DNA of 64,000 nucleotides from Haloplanus salinarum. GTDB lineage: Archaea; Halobacteriota; Halobacteria; Halobacteriales; Haloferacaceae. The DNA lies in contig NZ_CP101823.1 in the NCBI RefSeq assembly GCF_024498175.1, positions 930,001 through 994,000 of the forward strand, read 5' to 3'. This document shows positions 1 through 8,034 of the stretch, piece after piece. The stretch's first letter is position 1, and each line of letters starts with the position of its first letter. The position numbers were made by a program, and so were the translations under genes. Under the pieces are notes generated by a model. It searched no databases. It had not been told where the DNA came from and was given only the letters and a program-made list of their open reading frames with translations.

Positions 1-2
1 AC

Positions 3-383
3 GAGACGTTCTTCAGCCCGCGTCACGACCCCGACATCTACCCGCCCCACGACCGCATCCAGCCGATCCTGCAGTTCGCGGAGCGCGACGTGTGGGACGC
101 CTTCTGGAACTACGTCGTCCCCGACACCGTCGAGGACTTCCCGAACGAGGGTTACGTGCCCCAGAGCGCCGAGGACCTCCCGAACGGCCTCACGCAGGCC
201 GACATCCCGGTCAGCCCCAAGTACTTCGCCGGCTTCCGCTCGCTCGGGAGCGAGGTCAGCACCGAGAAGTCCGACGAGGAGCCCGCCTGGCTCCAGGACA
301 TCGAGAACACGACCGAACGCGCCGGCCGCGCTCAGGACAAGGAGGACCTCATGGAGCGCCTCCGCGACCTGGGCTACATGTAG
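3..383 (+). CDS. PAPS reductase family protein, 3' part
   Basis: The reading frame is open from the first bases of the window and ends in TAG, so the start lies upstream. About 126 residues remain. The visible part has a proline/histidine-rich stretch around IYPPHDRIQPILQF, then ERDVWDAFW. This resembles the C-terminal half of adenylylsulfate/PAPS reductase-like PP-loop proteins, where such a segment follows the nucleotide-binding domain. It ends in an acidic, helix-forming tail. The PP-loop itself would be upstream and cannot be checked, so the family call rests on resemblance of this half only. It may act in sulfate assimilation or another PP-loop reaction. Confidence 0.55.
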   Translation, partial: ETFFSPRHDPDIYPPHDRIQPILQFAERDVWDAFWNYVVPDTVEDFPNEGYVPQSAEDLPNGLTQADIPVSPKYFAGFRSLGSEVSTEKSDEEPAWLQDIENTTERAGRAQDKEDLMERLRDLGYM

Positions 384-477
384 CGCGTATCGCCGTCCAT
401 AGCGGGGCGGGCCGTCTCCGCACGGCGTGGCCCGCTCGATAGGTACGATACGAGCTATCTCGGCCGACGAACCGCAG

Positions 478-485
478 TTTCTAAC
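478..485 (+). promoter_or_regulatory. TATA-like box of dph6
   Basis: The AT-rich octamer tttctaac is centred about 28 bases before the ATG at 510. This is the usual spacing for a leaderless haloarchaeal transcript. Confidence 0.4.
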
Positions 486-509
486 CGCACTCCCCGTATA
501 GCATCCCCA

Positions 510-1232
510 ATGACCGAGCAGTGGGCGAGTCTCTTCTCCGGCGGCAAGGACTCCTCGTGGGCGCTGTATCGCGCGCTCGAGGACGGGCTGAACGTGACGC
601 GACTGGTGACCGTCCACCCCGGCGAGGACTCCTACATGTACCACGTGCCGGCGACCGACCTCGCCGCACTCGCGGCCGAGAGCATCGGCATCGACCTGCT
701 CGAAGTCGATCCGGGCGACCTCGGCGCCGCGGCCGCCACCGACGCGGGCGCGCAGGGCGACGCCGAACTCGAACCGCTGGAGGCGGCGCTCCGGGAGTTG
801 GCCGAGCGGGAGGGGCTGTCGGGCGTCACCGCCGGCGCCGTCGAGAGCGAGTTCCAGACGAGTCGCATCGAGGCCATGTGTGAGCGGCTGGGGATCGACC
901 TGTTCGCGCCGCTCTGGCAGCGGGATCCGGTCGCACTCGGCGAGGCGATGATCGACGCCGGCTTCGAGATACTGATCGTCCAAGTGGCCGCCGGCGGGCT
1001 GGACGAATCCTGGCTCGGTCGCCGCCTCGATGCCGACACCCTCGACGACCTCGTCGCGCTCGAAGCGTCACACGGCGTCCATCCCCTCGGTGAAGGCGGC
1101 GAGTTCGAGACGCTCGTGACCGACGGGCCACATATGGACCGACCGATCGAACTGTCGTGGGAGCCGGTGTGGGAGGGGACCCGCGGCCACGTGCGGATCA
1201 CGGACGCTCGTCTCGGTCCCGGGGAACGTTGA
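510..1232 (+). CDS. dph6: Dph6-type diphthine-ammonia ligase (PP-loop ATPase)
   Basis: This 240-residue protein has the PP-loop SGGKDS at residues 10-15, directly after a hydrophobic strand, as in N-type ATP pyrophosphatases. It has the length and layout of the Dph6/MJ0570 family, which carries out the last, ATP-dependent amidation of diphthine to diphthamide on elongation factor 2. A cytoplasmic role in translation is therefore expected. The start at 510 fits a TATA-like box about 28 bases upstream. No partner gene of diphthamide synthesis (dph2, dph5) lies next to it. A related ATPase of unknown substrate is the main alternative. Confidence 0.8.
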   Translation: MTEQWASLFSGGKDSSWALYRALEDGLNVTRLVTVHPGEDSYMYHVPATDLAALAAESIGIDLLEVDPGDLGAAAATDAGAQGDAELEPLEAALRELAEREGLSGVTAGAVESEFQTSRIEAMCERLGIDLFAPLWQRDPVALGEAMIDAGFEILIVQVAAGGLDESWLGRRLDADTLDDLVALEASHGVHPLGEGGEFETLVTDGPHMDRPIELSWEPVWEGTRGHVRITDARLGPGER

Positions 1233-1258
1233 TAGCCTCGGGCGACGTATGGTGACCG

Positions 1259-1738
1259 ATGTCCGTGCCCTCTCGGGGAGTGTCGCCCGTGGTGGGCGTC
1301 GCCCTCATGGTGGCGCTTGTCGTTTTGCTGGCGCTGGTCTTCGCGACGCTCGCGTTCGGGATCGACATGCCGAGCGACCCCCACCCACAGTACAGCTACC
1401 GGACCGCGTACGTCGCCGACGGCGAGGGGAACACGAACGACCGCCCGTTCGTGAACCTCACCCTCTCGGGTGGCCGTATCGAGGTCGGCGAGGACTTCTA
1501 CATCGTCGACAGCGACGGCAACGAGGTCCGATGGGACGCCGTCTGGACCACGTCGGGGCCGCTGACAGCCGGCGACCACGCCCACATCGACGGCTACGGG
1601 AGCGACGACGCGCTCAACCGCGCCTGCGAGGGTGAGGTGTACCGCTTCGTCCACCGTCCCAACGCCGAGGAGAGCGCCGTCCTGGCCACGATCCGGATCG
1701 AGCGGCAGGCGGTCGGGTCCGCCGCCGACCACTGCTGA
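1259..1738 (+). CDS. Archaeal type IV pilin
   Basis: A short N-terminus (MSVPSRG) is followed by VSPVVGVALMVALVVLLA, the typical class III signal and H-domain of haloarchaeal adhesion pilins. The prepilin peptidase PibD would cut after Gly7. The hydrophobic helix would form the pilus core and the remaining ~130 residues a globular, acidic, beta-rich surface domain. One CxxxxxxC-type pair does not form a recognisable motif. The gene stands alone, with no pilB/pilC assembly genes nearby, so it probably supplies a subunit or a minor pilin assembled by machinery encoded elsewhere. An archaellin is unlikely because of the sequence of the H-domain and the isolation of the gene. Confidence 0.8.
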   Translation: MSVPSRGVSPVVGVALMVALVVLLALVFATLAFGIDMPSDPHPQYSYRTAYVADGEGNTNDRPFVNLTLSGGRIEVGEDFYIVDSDGNEVRWDAVWTTSGPLTAGDHAHIDGYGSDDALNRACEGEVYRFVHRPNAEESAVLATIRIERQAVGSAADHC

Positions 1739-1748
1739 CGGCCGGGAG

Positions 1749-2726
1749 TCAGTCCCCGTCCGCGCCGTTCGTCATCGTCGAGTGCGCGCCGATGAGCGCG
1801 TCGGCCAGGTCCAGGTTCTCGACCCGGGTCTCCTCGTCGATGATCGACCCGCGGACGTCGGCGTTGCGGATGGTCGCGTCGGGGAAGACGACGGTGCGTT
1901 CGAGCGTCGAGTCGACGACTTCCGCCCCCGCCATCACGTGGACGTCGCCGCGGAGCCGGGAGTCCTCGACGGACGCCGTCGGGTGGACGCGGTCGTCGCC
2001 GTCGAGGTGCCAGGCGACCGCGTCGAGGTAGCTCTCGGGGGTGCCGATGTCGAACCACGCGCCGTCGAAGGTGAAGGCGTGGACCGCCTGTCGGGCCTGC
2101 ATCCACTGGATGAACCAGCCCGGTTCGTCGGGGTTCTCCCCTGCGTCCAGGTACTCCTCGAACAGCGGGAGGTCGTCGGCGGGGAAGGCATAGCAGGCGA
2201 TGGAGACGAGCGTGCTCTTGGGGTCGTCGGGTTTCTCCTGGAAGTCGACGACGCGGTCGCCGTCGAGGTCGACCAACCCGTACGATCGAGCCCGTTCCTT
2301 CGATCCCACGTCGTAGGCCGCGAGTGCGGGCGTCTCCTTGGCCTCGAAGAAGTCGACGAACGCCGCGATATCGAAACTGATGAGATTGTCGCCGGCGACG
2401 ACGATCAGGTCCTCCTCGACGCCCTCGCGGTCGATGAGTTGGGCGAGCGCGCCCACGACGCCGAACTTCTCGTCCTCGGCCGTCGTCTCCTCGACGGAGA
2501 GTGTCGGTTTCTCGAACTCGCTGTCGGCCAAGTAGGATTCGAAGTCGGCGGCGAAGCGCTCGTTGGTGCTGACGAACACCTCGGAGATGCGGTCGTCCGC
2601 CTCGAGGTCCGCAAAGACGGTGTCGATGACCGTCGACTCACCGACGGGCAGGAACATCTTCGGCCGATGCTTGGTGATCGGCCAGAGCCGCGTCGCGTAG
2701 CCGCCCGCCAGGACGATGGCCTTCAT
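1749..2726 (-). CDS. Sugar-phosphate nucleotidyltransferase
   Basis: This 325-residue protein begins with the nucleotidyltransferase signature LAGGYATRLWPITKHRPK (residues 7-24), which holds the G-rich loop and the catalytic Arg. The next ~220 residues fit a Rossmann-like NTP-transferase domain, with VVAGDNLISFD matching the metal-binding Asp region. The last ~80 residues contain hexapeptide-like turns (for example HPTASV, GDVHVM, VVFPDA), indicating a left-handed beta-helix. It would make an NDP-sugar from a sugar 1-phosphate for surface glycans or protein glycosylation (AglF-like). The exact sugar and nucleotide cannot be read. No glycosyltransferase lies beside it. It is divergent from the HTH/zinc-ribbon gene. 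Confidence 0.82.
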   Translation of the reverse strand: MKAIVLAGGYATRLWPITKHRPKMFLPVGESTVIDTVFADLEADDRISEVFVSTNERFAADFESYLADSEFEKPTLSVEETTAEDEKFGVVGALAQLIDREGVEEDLIVVAGDNLISFDIAAFVDFFEAKETPALAAYDVGSKERARSYGLVDLDGDRVVDFQEKPDDPKSTLVSIACYAFPADDLPLFEEYLDAGENPDEPGWFIQWMQARQAVHAFTFDGAWFDIGTPESYLDAVAWHLDGDDRVHPTASVEDSRLRGDVHVMAGAEVVDSTLERTVVFPDATIRNADVRGSIIDEETRVENLDLADALIGAHSTMTNGADGD

Positions 2727-2766
2727 ACGGGGTTCGACTGACTACAGTGGCAAGTTTGTTTTGTAT

Positions 2767-2778
2767 CGTGGCGCCACG
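2767..2778. promoter_or_regulatory. 12-bp perfect palindrome in divergent promoter region
   Basis: The sequence CGTGGCGCCACG lies between the divergent starts of the sugar nucleotidyltransferase (2726) and the HTH/zinc-ribbon regulator (2819). It could be an operator for the neighbouring regulator. In GC-rich DNA a palindrome of this length can also arise by chance. Confidence 0.3.
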
Positions 2779-2818
2779 TCGCGGAAAGGGCTTTGCCGAC
2801 CACGCGCGAACGGGGCGT

Positions 2819-3106
2819 ATGGAGTCGACGACCCGCGAACGCATCGCGGCCGACCTCCGGGACGGGGCTGCGACGGCGAGCGACCTCTCGGCCCGCCACG
2901 GCACCGCCCGGTCGACCGTCTACGACCACCTGCGACACGTCTCCCGGTCGCTCCCCGACGACGAGCGGTTGCTCGTCTCCCCGCCGACCTGCCGGGACTG
3001 TGGCTTCGACGGCTTCGACGACCGGATCAACCACCCCTCGAACTGCCCGGAGTGCCGCAGCGAGAGCGTCGACGAACCCGCCTTCCGGATCGACCGTAGC
3101 GGTTGA
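2819..3106 (+). CDS. Small HTH regulator with C-terminal zinc ribbon
   Basis: This 95-residue protein has an N-terminal winged-helix-like segment (residues 5-45, including ATASDLSARHGTARSTVYDH). It is followed by a short zinc ribbon with Cys58-x2-Cys61 and Cys76-x2-Cys79. The layout is that of archaeal predicted transcriptional regulators with an HTH and a Zn-binding tail (COG3357-like). I chose the ATG at 2819 over upstream in-frame codons because the HTH begins right after it. The upstream extension also has no typical acidic haloarchaeal composition. The target is unknown. The divergent nucleotidyltransferase and the palindrome between them make local or self-regulation possible. Confidence 0.75.
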   Translation: MESTTRERIAADLRDGAATASDLSARHGTARSTVYDHLRHVSRSLPDDERLLVSPPTCRDCGFDGFDDRINHPSNCPECRSESVDEPAFRIDRSG

Positions 3107-3163
3107 CCCCCCCTTCGCACGGCCGATCGCACGCGGTCCCCGCGACCGCTCGTGCGACGAATT

Positions 3164-4717
3164 TCACGCGGTACTATCGGTGAGGTGGCAGGCGCTCTCG
3201 CGGAGCGGCCCGAACGTCTCGTACAGTTCGTCGGCGGCGTCGCCGGCCCGGCCGGCGAGGAGGGCGTCGACCGCCGCCCCGACCGCCCGCTCGGCGTCCG
3301 AATCCGAGAGTGGTTCGGGCAGACGGAAGGCCGTCCGCACCGCGAGGCGGTCGATGCCGCCCTCCCGGTCGGCCCCCTCGCCACACCGCTCGCGCACCCG
3401 CTCGGTCACCGCCTCGGCCGGCTCGTCGACGAGCGTCGCCACCCACACCCGGAACTCCTTGATCGCCTGCCACTCCGCCGCCGCCAGGTCCGTGTCGGTC
3501 GGCACGAGTTCGGGCCGTTCCCGGCGACAGACCGTCGGGAAGGCCTCGGCAAGTCGGTCGGCGGCCGTCCCGACGTCGCCGTCGACGATCCGGTCGAGCG
3601 CTTCCGACACGGCCGCCTCGGCGTCCGGATCGGACAGTTCCGCGGGGACGTCGAACTCCTCGCGGACCGCGGCCCGGACCGCCGCCGGGTCGGCCCTCGC
3701 GGGGTCGTCGTCCGCGGCGGCGTACCTCCGGACCGCCTCGACGTCGATGGCCGCCGACTCGGCGCGGAGCCGGAGGTTCAGCACCGCCCGCCAGGCAGCG
3801 TCGGTGAGGTCGTACGCCTCGTCGGGGATGACCTCGGGACAGCGGGTGTGGAACCGACACCCCGGCGGCGGATCCGAGGGGCTCGGCACGTCGCCGCTGA
3901 GGCCCGTCCCCCGGTCTCGTTGCCGCGGGTCGGCGACCGGCGTCGACGCCAGCAGCGCCCGGGTGTAGGGATGTTGGGGGTCCTCGAACAGCGCCTCGGT
4001 CGGCGCCGTCTCGACGATTTCGCCGAGATACATCACGGCCACGCGGTCGCACACCTCGCGGACGACGCCCATGTCGTGGCTGATGACGAGGATGGCGAGG
4101 CCGAAGGCCGCCTGTAACTCCTCGATCAGGTCGAGGATGTCCGCCTGCACGCTCACGTCGAGCGCGCTCACGGGTTCGTCGGCGACGATCAGGTCGGGGT
4201 TGATGACCAAGGCCCGCGCCAGGCCGATCCGCTGTTTCTGCCCGCCCGAGAACTCGTGGGGGTAGCGGTCCATGTCGGCGGCGTCGAGCCCGACGCGTTC
4301 GAGCAGGTCGGCGACGATCCGCCGGCGCCGCTCCCGGTCGCGCATCCCGTGGACCCGGAGGGGTTCGGCCACCGACTCCCCGATGCTCATCCGCGGGTCG
4401 AAACTCGACGTCGGGTCCTGAAACACCATCTGGGCGCGGCGCCGGAACCGCTTGAGCGCCGCGTCGTCGAACGCGGTCACGTCCTCGCCGTCGAAGACGA
4501 CGTGGCCGTCCGTCGGCTCCTCCAGTCGGAGCGCCGCCGTCGCCGCCGTCGACTTCCCACAGCCGGACTCGCCGACCAGTCCCAGCGTCTCGCCGCGGTC
4601 GACGGTGAAGCTCACGCCGTCGACGGCGCGGACCCGCCCGACCTCGTTCCGGAGCACGCCCTCCGTGATGGGGTAATGTTTGGTCAACCCCTCGACGTCG
4701 AGCAGCGGGCGGGTCAT
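3164..4717 (-). CDS. dppF: Dipeptide/oligopeptide ABC importer ATPase (DppF-type) with duplicated C-terminal domain
   Basis: This 517-residue ATPase has Walker A GESGCGKST (49-57), Q-loop Gln100, signature SGGQKQR (157-163), Walker B LIVADEP (176-182) and H-loop His214. It ends its canonical part with the oligopeptide-transporter tail GCRFHTRCP (286-294). Relatives are usually about 320-350 residues. Here some 200 residues follow as two related units, about 308-404 and 414-512. Each has an early Trp, a PAEL/PEPL-SD-DAE block, an 'AAD-L-E-F' block and a Cys near its end. The ATG at 4717 overlaps the stop of the upstream ATPase gene by 4 bases, so it is the last gene of the importer operon. It powers uptake together with DppD. 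Confidence 0.88.
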   Translation of the reverse strand: MTRPLLDVEGLTKHYPITEGVLRNEVGRVRAVDGVSFTVDRGETLGLVGESGCGKSTAATAALRLEEPTDGHVVFDGEDVTAFDDAALKRFRRRAQMVFQDPTSSFDPRMSIGESVAEPLRVHGMRDRERRRRIVADLLERVGLDAADMDRYPHEFSGGQKQRIGLARALVINPDLIVADEPVSALDVSVQADILDLIEELQAAFGLAILVISHDMGVVREVCDRVAVMYLGEIVETAPTEALFEDPQHPYTRALLASTPVADPRQRDRGTGLSGDVPSPSDPPPGCRFHTRCPEVIPDEAYDLTDAAWRAVLNLRLRAESAAIDVEAVRRYAAADDDPARADPAAVRAAVREEFDVPAELSDPDAEAAVSEALDRIVDGDVGTAADRLAEAFPTVCRRERPELVPTDTDLAAAEWQAIKEFRVWVATLVDEPAEAVTERVRERCGEGADREGGIDRLAVRTAFRLPEPLSDSDAERAVGAAVDALLAGRAGDAADELYETFGPLRESACHLTDSTA

Positions 4718-5874
4718 CGGTCTTCCTCCCCGTCGGCGCTGGTATCGGTGTCGTCGCGCTCCTCCCCGAAGGGCTCGGCGTGGATCGTCCGGTCGGTCGG
4801 CGGGGTGCCGACCGCGCCCGGACCGGGGCCGTCGGCGTCCGCGGGTTCGTCGTCCCCGGACGCGGGAGACCCCCGATCCCGAACCACCGACGGGTCGCCG
4901 CCGGGTTCGTAGTGGACACACGAGACGACGTGGTCGTCGTCGCCGTCGACCGCGCAGTCGGGGGGCTGTTCACCCTCCCGGCAGGCGTCGACGGCGTACT
5001 CGCATCGCGGGTGGAACCGACACCCCGCGGGCGGGTCGATCGGCGACGGGAGGCGGCCACCGATCGAGGCGGCGCCGTCGCCACGCCCCGGCAGGCAGTC
5101 GAGGAGCGCGCGGGTGTAGGGATGCGAGGGTCGCTCGAACACGTCGAAGACGCCGCCGCGTTCCATCACCTTGCCGGCGTACATGACGACCACGCGGTCG
5201 GCCACCTCGGCCACGACGCCGAGGTCGTGGGTGATCAGCAGGACGCTCATGTCGAACTCCGTCTGCAGGTCGTCGAGCAGGGAGAGGATCTGGTTCTGGA
5301 TCGTCACGTCGAGGGCGGTCGTCGGCTCGTCGGCGATCAGCAGGTCGGGGTTCGTCGCCAGCGCCATCGCGATGGCGACCCGCTGTTTCATGCCGCCGGA
5401 GAACTCGTGGGGGTAGTCCTCGAACCGTCGGGTCGCCTCGGGGATGCCGACCCGATCCAGGAGGTCGACCGCCCGCTCGCGGGCGGCCTCCCGCGTGACG
5501 TCCTCGTGAAGCTGGATCGCTTCGACGATCTGCCAGCCCACCGTGTAGACCGGGTTGAGCGCGCCCTGCGGGTTCTGGAACACGTGGGCGATGCGGTCGC
5601 CGCGGAGCGAACGGAGCGTCTCGTCGTCGAGGGTCGTGAGGTCCCGGCCGTCGAAGACGATCTCGCCGCCCGCGATCTCGCCGGGCGGCGTCCGGAGCAG
5701 GCGCGTGATCGACTCGCCGGTGACCGTCTTCCCGCTCCCCGACTCGCCGACGATGCAGACGGTCTCGCCGCGCCCGACGTCGAAGCTCACGCCGTCGACG
5801 GCGCGGACGAGGCCGTCGTCGGTGTGGAAGACGGTGCGCAGATCGCGGATCGAGAGCAGTGGTTCGCCGGTCAT
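4714..5874 (-). CDS. dppD: Dipeptide/oligopeptide ABC importer ATPase (DppD-type)
   Basis: This 386-residue ATPase has Walker A GESGSGKT (43-50), signature SGGMKQR, Walker [13 protein letters not shown] and the OppD/DppD C-terminal tail. The tail has four spaced cysteines starting at GCRFHPRC, a pattern that in this family can bind an Fe-S cluster. The last ~50 residues are acidic and low in complexity. It is the fourth gene of the A-B-C-D-F importer operon, abutting dppC and overlapping dppF by four bases. It pairs with DppF to hydrolyse ATP for peptide or related solute uptake. The substrate (peptides, nickel or glutathione) cannot be told from this subunit. Confidence 0.9.
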   Translation of the reverse strand: MTGEPLLSIRDLRTVFHTDDGLVRAVDGVSFDVGRGETVCIVGESGSGKTVTGESITRLLRTPPGEIAGGEIVFDGRDLTTLDDETLRSLRGDRIAHVFQNPQGALNPVYTVGWQIVEAIQLHEDVTREAARERAVDLLDRVGIPEATRRFEDYPHEFSGGMKQRVAIAMALATNPDLLIADEPTTALDVTIQNQILSLLDDLQTEFDMSVLLITHDLGVVAEVADRVVVMYAGKVMERGGVFDVFERPSHPYTRALLDCLPGRGDGAASIGGRLPSPIDPPAGCRFHPRCEYAVDACREGEQPPDCAVDGDDDHVVSCVHYEPGGDPSVVRDRGSPASGDDEPADADGPGPGAVGTPPTDRTIHAEPFGEERDDTDTSADGEEDR

Positions 5875-7041
5875 CTATGTCTCCTGTCGCGGGTCGAGCG
5901 CGTCGCGCAGCGCGTCGCCCATGAAGTTGAACGCGAGGATGGTGGTAAAGAGGAACACCCCGGGGAACGTCGACACCCACCAAGCAGAGGAGAGGTCGCC
6001 CCGCCCGGTGGCGATCACCTGGCCCCACGAGGGGACGGTGGGGTCGCCCAGCGAGAGGAAGGAGAGCGACGCCTCGAAGAGGATGAACCCGGGGATCAGC
6101 AGCGTCGCCGCGGTGATGACGCTGTTCGAGACGTTGGGGACGAGGTGGCGCCGGATGACATAGAGCGTTCCCGCGCCGGCGCTCCGGGCGGCCGTGATGT
6201 ACTCCTCCTCGGCCCGCTGGAGGGCCTCGGAACGGACCAGCCGCGCGATGGATCCCCAGCCCGTCAGCCCGAAGATGACGATGAACATGAACAGGCTCCC
6301 GCCGAAGAGGTAGGTGAGCAGGAGATAGAGGAAGAAGGCGGGGAAGACGAGTTGCACGTCGACGTAGCGCATCAGCAGTTCGTCGACCAGCCCGCCCCCG
6401 TAGGCCGCGACGGTGCCGACGGTCGTCCCGATGGTCACCACCAGGAGCGTGGAGATCAGCCCGACCTTCATGCTGACCTGCATCCCGTAGACGACGAGCA
6501 CGAGGATGTCCTTGCCGTCGCCGGTCGTGCCGAGCGGGTGAGCCATCGTCCCCCGGCAACGCCCCTCGACGACGGGCCCGACGCAGTCGACCGGCACCGC
6601 GGCGTCGACGCTCGTGAAGACTGGCGGCTGGTAGGCCTGCTCGACCGCCAGTACCGGCTTCTCCAGGAAGAGCGGCCCGATCACGCCGATCAGGAAGACG
6701 ACGACCAGATAGACGAGGCTCGCGATGGCCATGCGGTTCTTGCGGAACTCCCGCCAGTAGTAGGCGGTCAGCCGGCGGTTGTCGTAGAGCGGGACGACGA
6801 CGTAGAGCAGGAGCGCAAGCAGCGTCGACACGAACAGCCAGTCGAGTTGCGTGACGTTCCACTCCACCGGGACGGTGATCGTGGCGCGGTCCGGTGGCAG
6901 GATCGCGTAGTCGTAGACGAAAGCACAGATCAGCCCGATGACGGTCGCGAGCGCCCACCGATCCCGCCGCGAGAGGGTGGAGAGCCGGCTCCCCGTCTCC
7001 TCCCAGTCGACCGATTCGAAGGTGTCGGGCTCCCCTGCCAT
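5875..7041 (-). CDS. dppC: Dipeptide/oligopeptide ABC importer permease (DppC-type)
   Basis: This 388-residue permease carries the family core: a FRKNRMAIASL segment before its first core membrane helix, then HPLGTTGDGKDI. The ABC-permease EAA loop (EEEYITAARSAGAG) lies around residues 265-290. The C-terminus is the usual MGDALRDALDPR. About 95 residues precede the core and appear to hold two additional hydrophobic helices (about 29-55 and 67-86). Bacterial DppC lacks these. The ATG overlaps the stop of dppB by one base. It forms the membrane channel with DppB. Confidence 0.9.
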   Translation of the reverse strand: MAGEPDTFESVDWEETGSRLSTLSRRDRWALATVIGLICAFVYDYAILPPDRATITVPVEWNVTQLDWLFVSTLLALLLYVVVPLYDNRRLTAYYWREFRKNRMAIASLVYLVVVFLIGVIGPLFLEKPVLAVEQAYQPPVFTSVDAAVPVDCVGPVVEGRCRGTMAHPLGTTGDGKDILVLVVYGMQVSMKVGLISTLLVVTIGTTVGTVAAYGGGLVDELLMRYVDVQLVFPAFFLYLLLTYLFGGSLFMFIVIFGLTGWGSIARLVRSEALQRAEEEYITAARSAGAGTLYVIRRHLVPNVSNSVITAATLLIPGFILFEASLSFLSLGDPTVPSWGQVIATGRGDLSSAWWVSTFPGVFLFTTILAFNFMGDALRDALDPRQET

Positions 7042-8015
7042 CAGCGATCACCGTAATCGATCCGCGGGTCCAACACGGTGTAGGCCACGTCCTGGACGAG
7101 GTTGCCGACGACCGAGACGAACGTGAAGATGAGCGTCGTCCCGAGCACCAGCGACGTGTCCTGTGCGATGATCGCGTTGTACGACAGTTGGCCCAGTCCG
7201 GGGATGCCGAAGACCACCTCGACGAGATAGGAGGCCGCGAGGAAGATGCCGAGGATGTCGCCGACGAGGATGGTCATCAGCGGCACCGCCGCCGGCCGCA
7301 GGATGTGACGGGTGAGGATGCGGTAGCCGTCCGCGCCCTTCGATTTGGCCGTCTTGACGAACTCCGCTTCGACGTACTCCAGCGCCTCGGCCCGGGAGTA
7401 GCGCATCACGCCCGCGATGGTCCCCGTCACCAGGACGACGACCGGGAGGACGAGTTGGCGGACCATCCCGAGGCTGAAAAAGGGGATGTCGGAGTCGAAC
7501 ACGACCGGGAACCAGCCGAGTTGCACCCCGAAGATCAACAGGAGGATGATGCCGAACCAGAAGTTGGGGATGGCGTAGCCGAAGAAGGCGAAGAAGGTGG
7601 CGGCGTAGTCGGTTTTCGTGTACTGGTTGGTCGCCGAGTAGAGGCCGATCGAGAGCCCCAACAGGATCGAGAGGATCGTCGTCGGCACCGAGTAGATGGC
7701 CGTGTACGGCAGGGCCGCGACGATGGCGTCCGTGACGGGTTGCGAGCGACTCTCCGACCACCCCCAGTTGAGCGTCACCATGTTGATCATATACTCCCGG
7801 TACCGGACCCACGGGGATCGATCCAGGCCGCGCCGAGCCTCGAAGGCCTCTTCGGCCGCCTCCGCGGAGCCGCCGCTGGCGGCGGCCTGGAACTGCATCT
7901 GCTCGGCCGCCGGGTTCGGCGTGATGGCGAGCAACCCCCACGTGATCGAGAGGATGAGATAGGTCGCGACGACCGCCCACAACACCCGCCGGACCACGTA
8001 CCAGCGCATGCTCAC
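7041..8015 (-). CDS. dppB: Dipeptide/oligopeptide ABC importer permease (DppB-type)
   Basis: This 324-residue polytopic protein opens with a helix typical of DppB (YVVRRVLWAVVATYLILS). It has a long extracytoplasmic loop, then IPNFWFGIILLLIF and the EAA loop EFVKTAKSKGAD. It ends in the usual YTVLDPRIDYG motif. It is the second gene of the operon, 19 bases behind the binding-protein gene. With DppC it makes the heterodimeric translocation pore. Confidence 0.9.
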   Translation of the reverse strand: MSMRWYVVRRVLWAVVATYLILSITWGLLAITPNPAAEQMQFQAAASGGSAEAAEEAFEARRGLDRSPWVRYREYMINMVTLNWGWSESRSQPVTDAIVAALPYTAIYSVPTTILSILLGLSIGLYSATNQYTKTDYAATFFAFFGYAIPNFWFGIILLLIFGVQLGWFPVVFDSDIPFFSLGMVRQLVLPVVVLVTGTIAGVMRYSRAEALEYVEAEFVKTAKSKGADGYRILTRHILRPAAVPLMTILVGDILGIFLAASYLVEVVFGIPGLGQLSYNAIIAQDTSLVLGTTLIFTFVSVVGNLVQDVAYTVLDPRIDYGDR

Positions 8016-8034
8016 CGGTTCGGTCGCCCCCCGA

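Noticed and set aside
4780-7056. Plus-strand open frame of 758 codons
   Set aside because: It is antisense to dppD and dppC, which have clear motifs. The translation is Arg/Asp-rich and low in complexity, as expected for a complementary-strand shadow.
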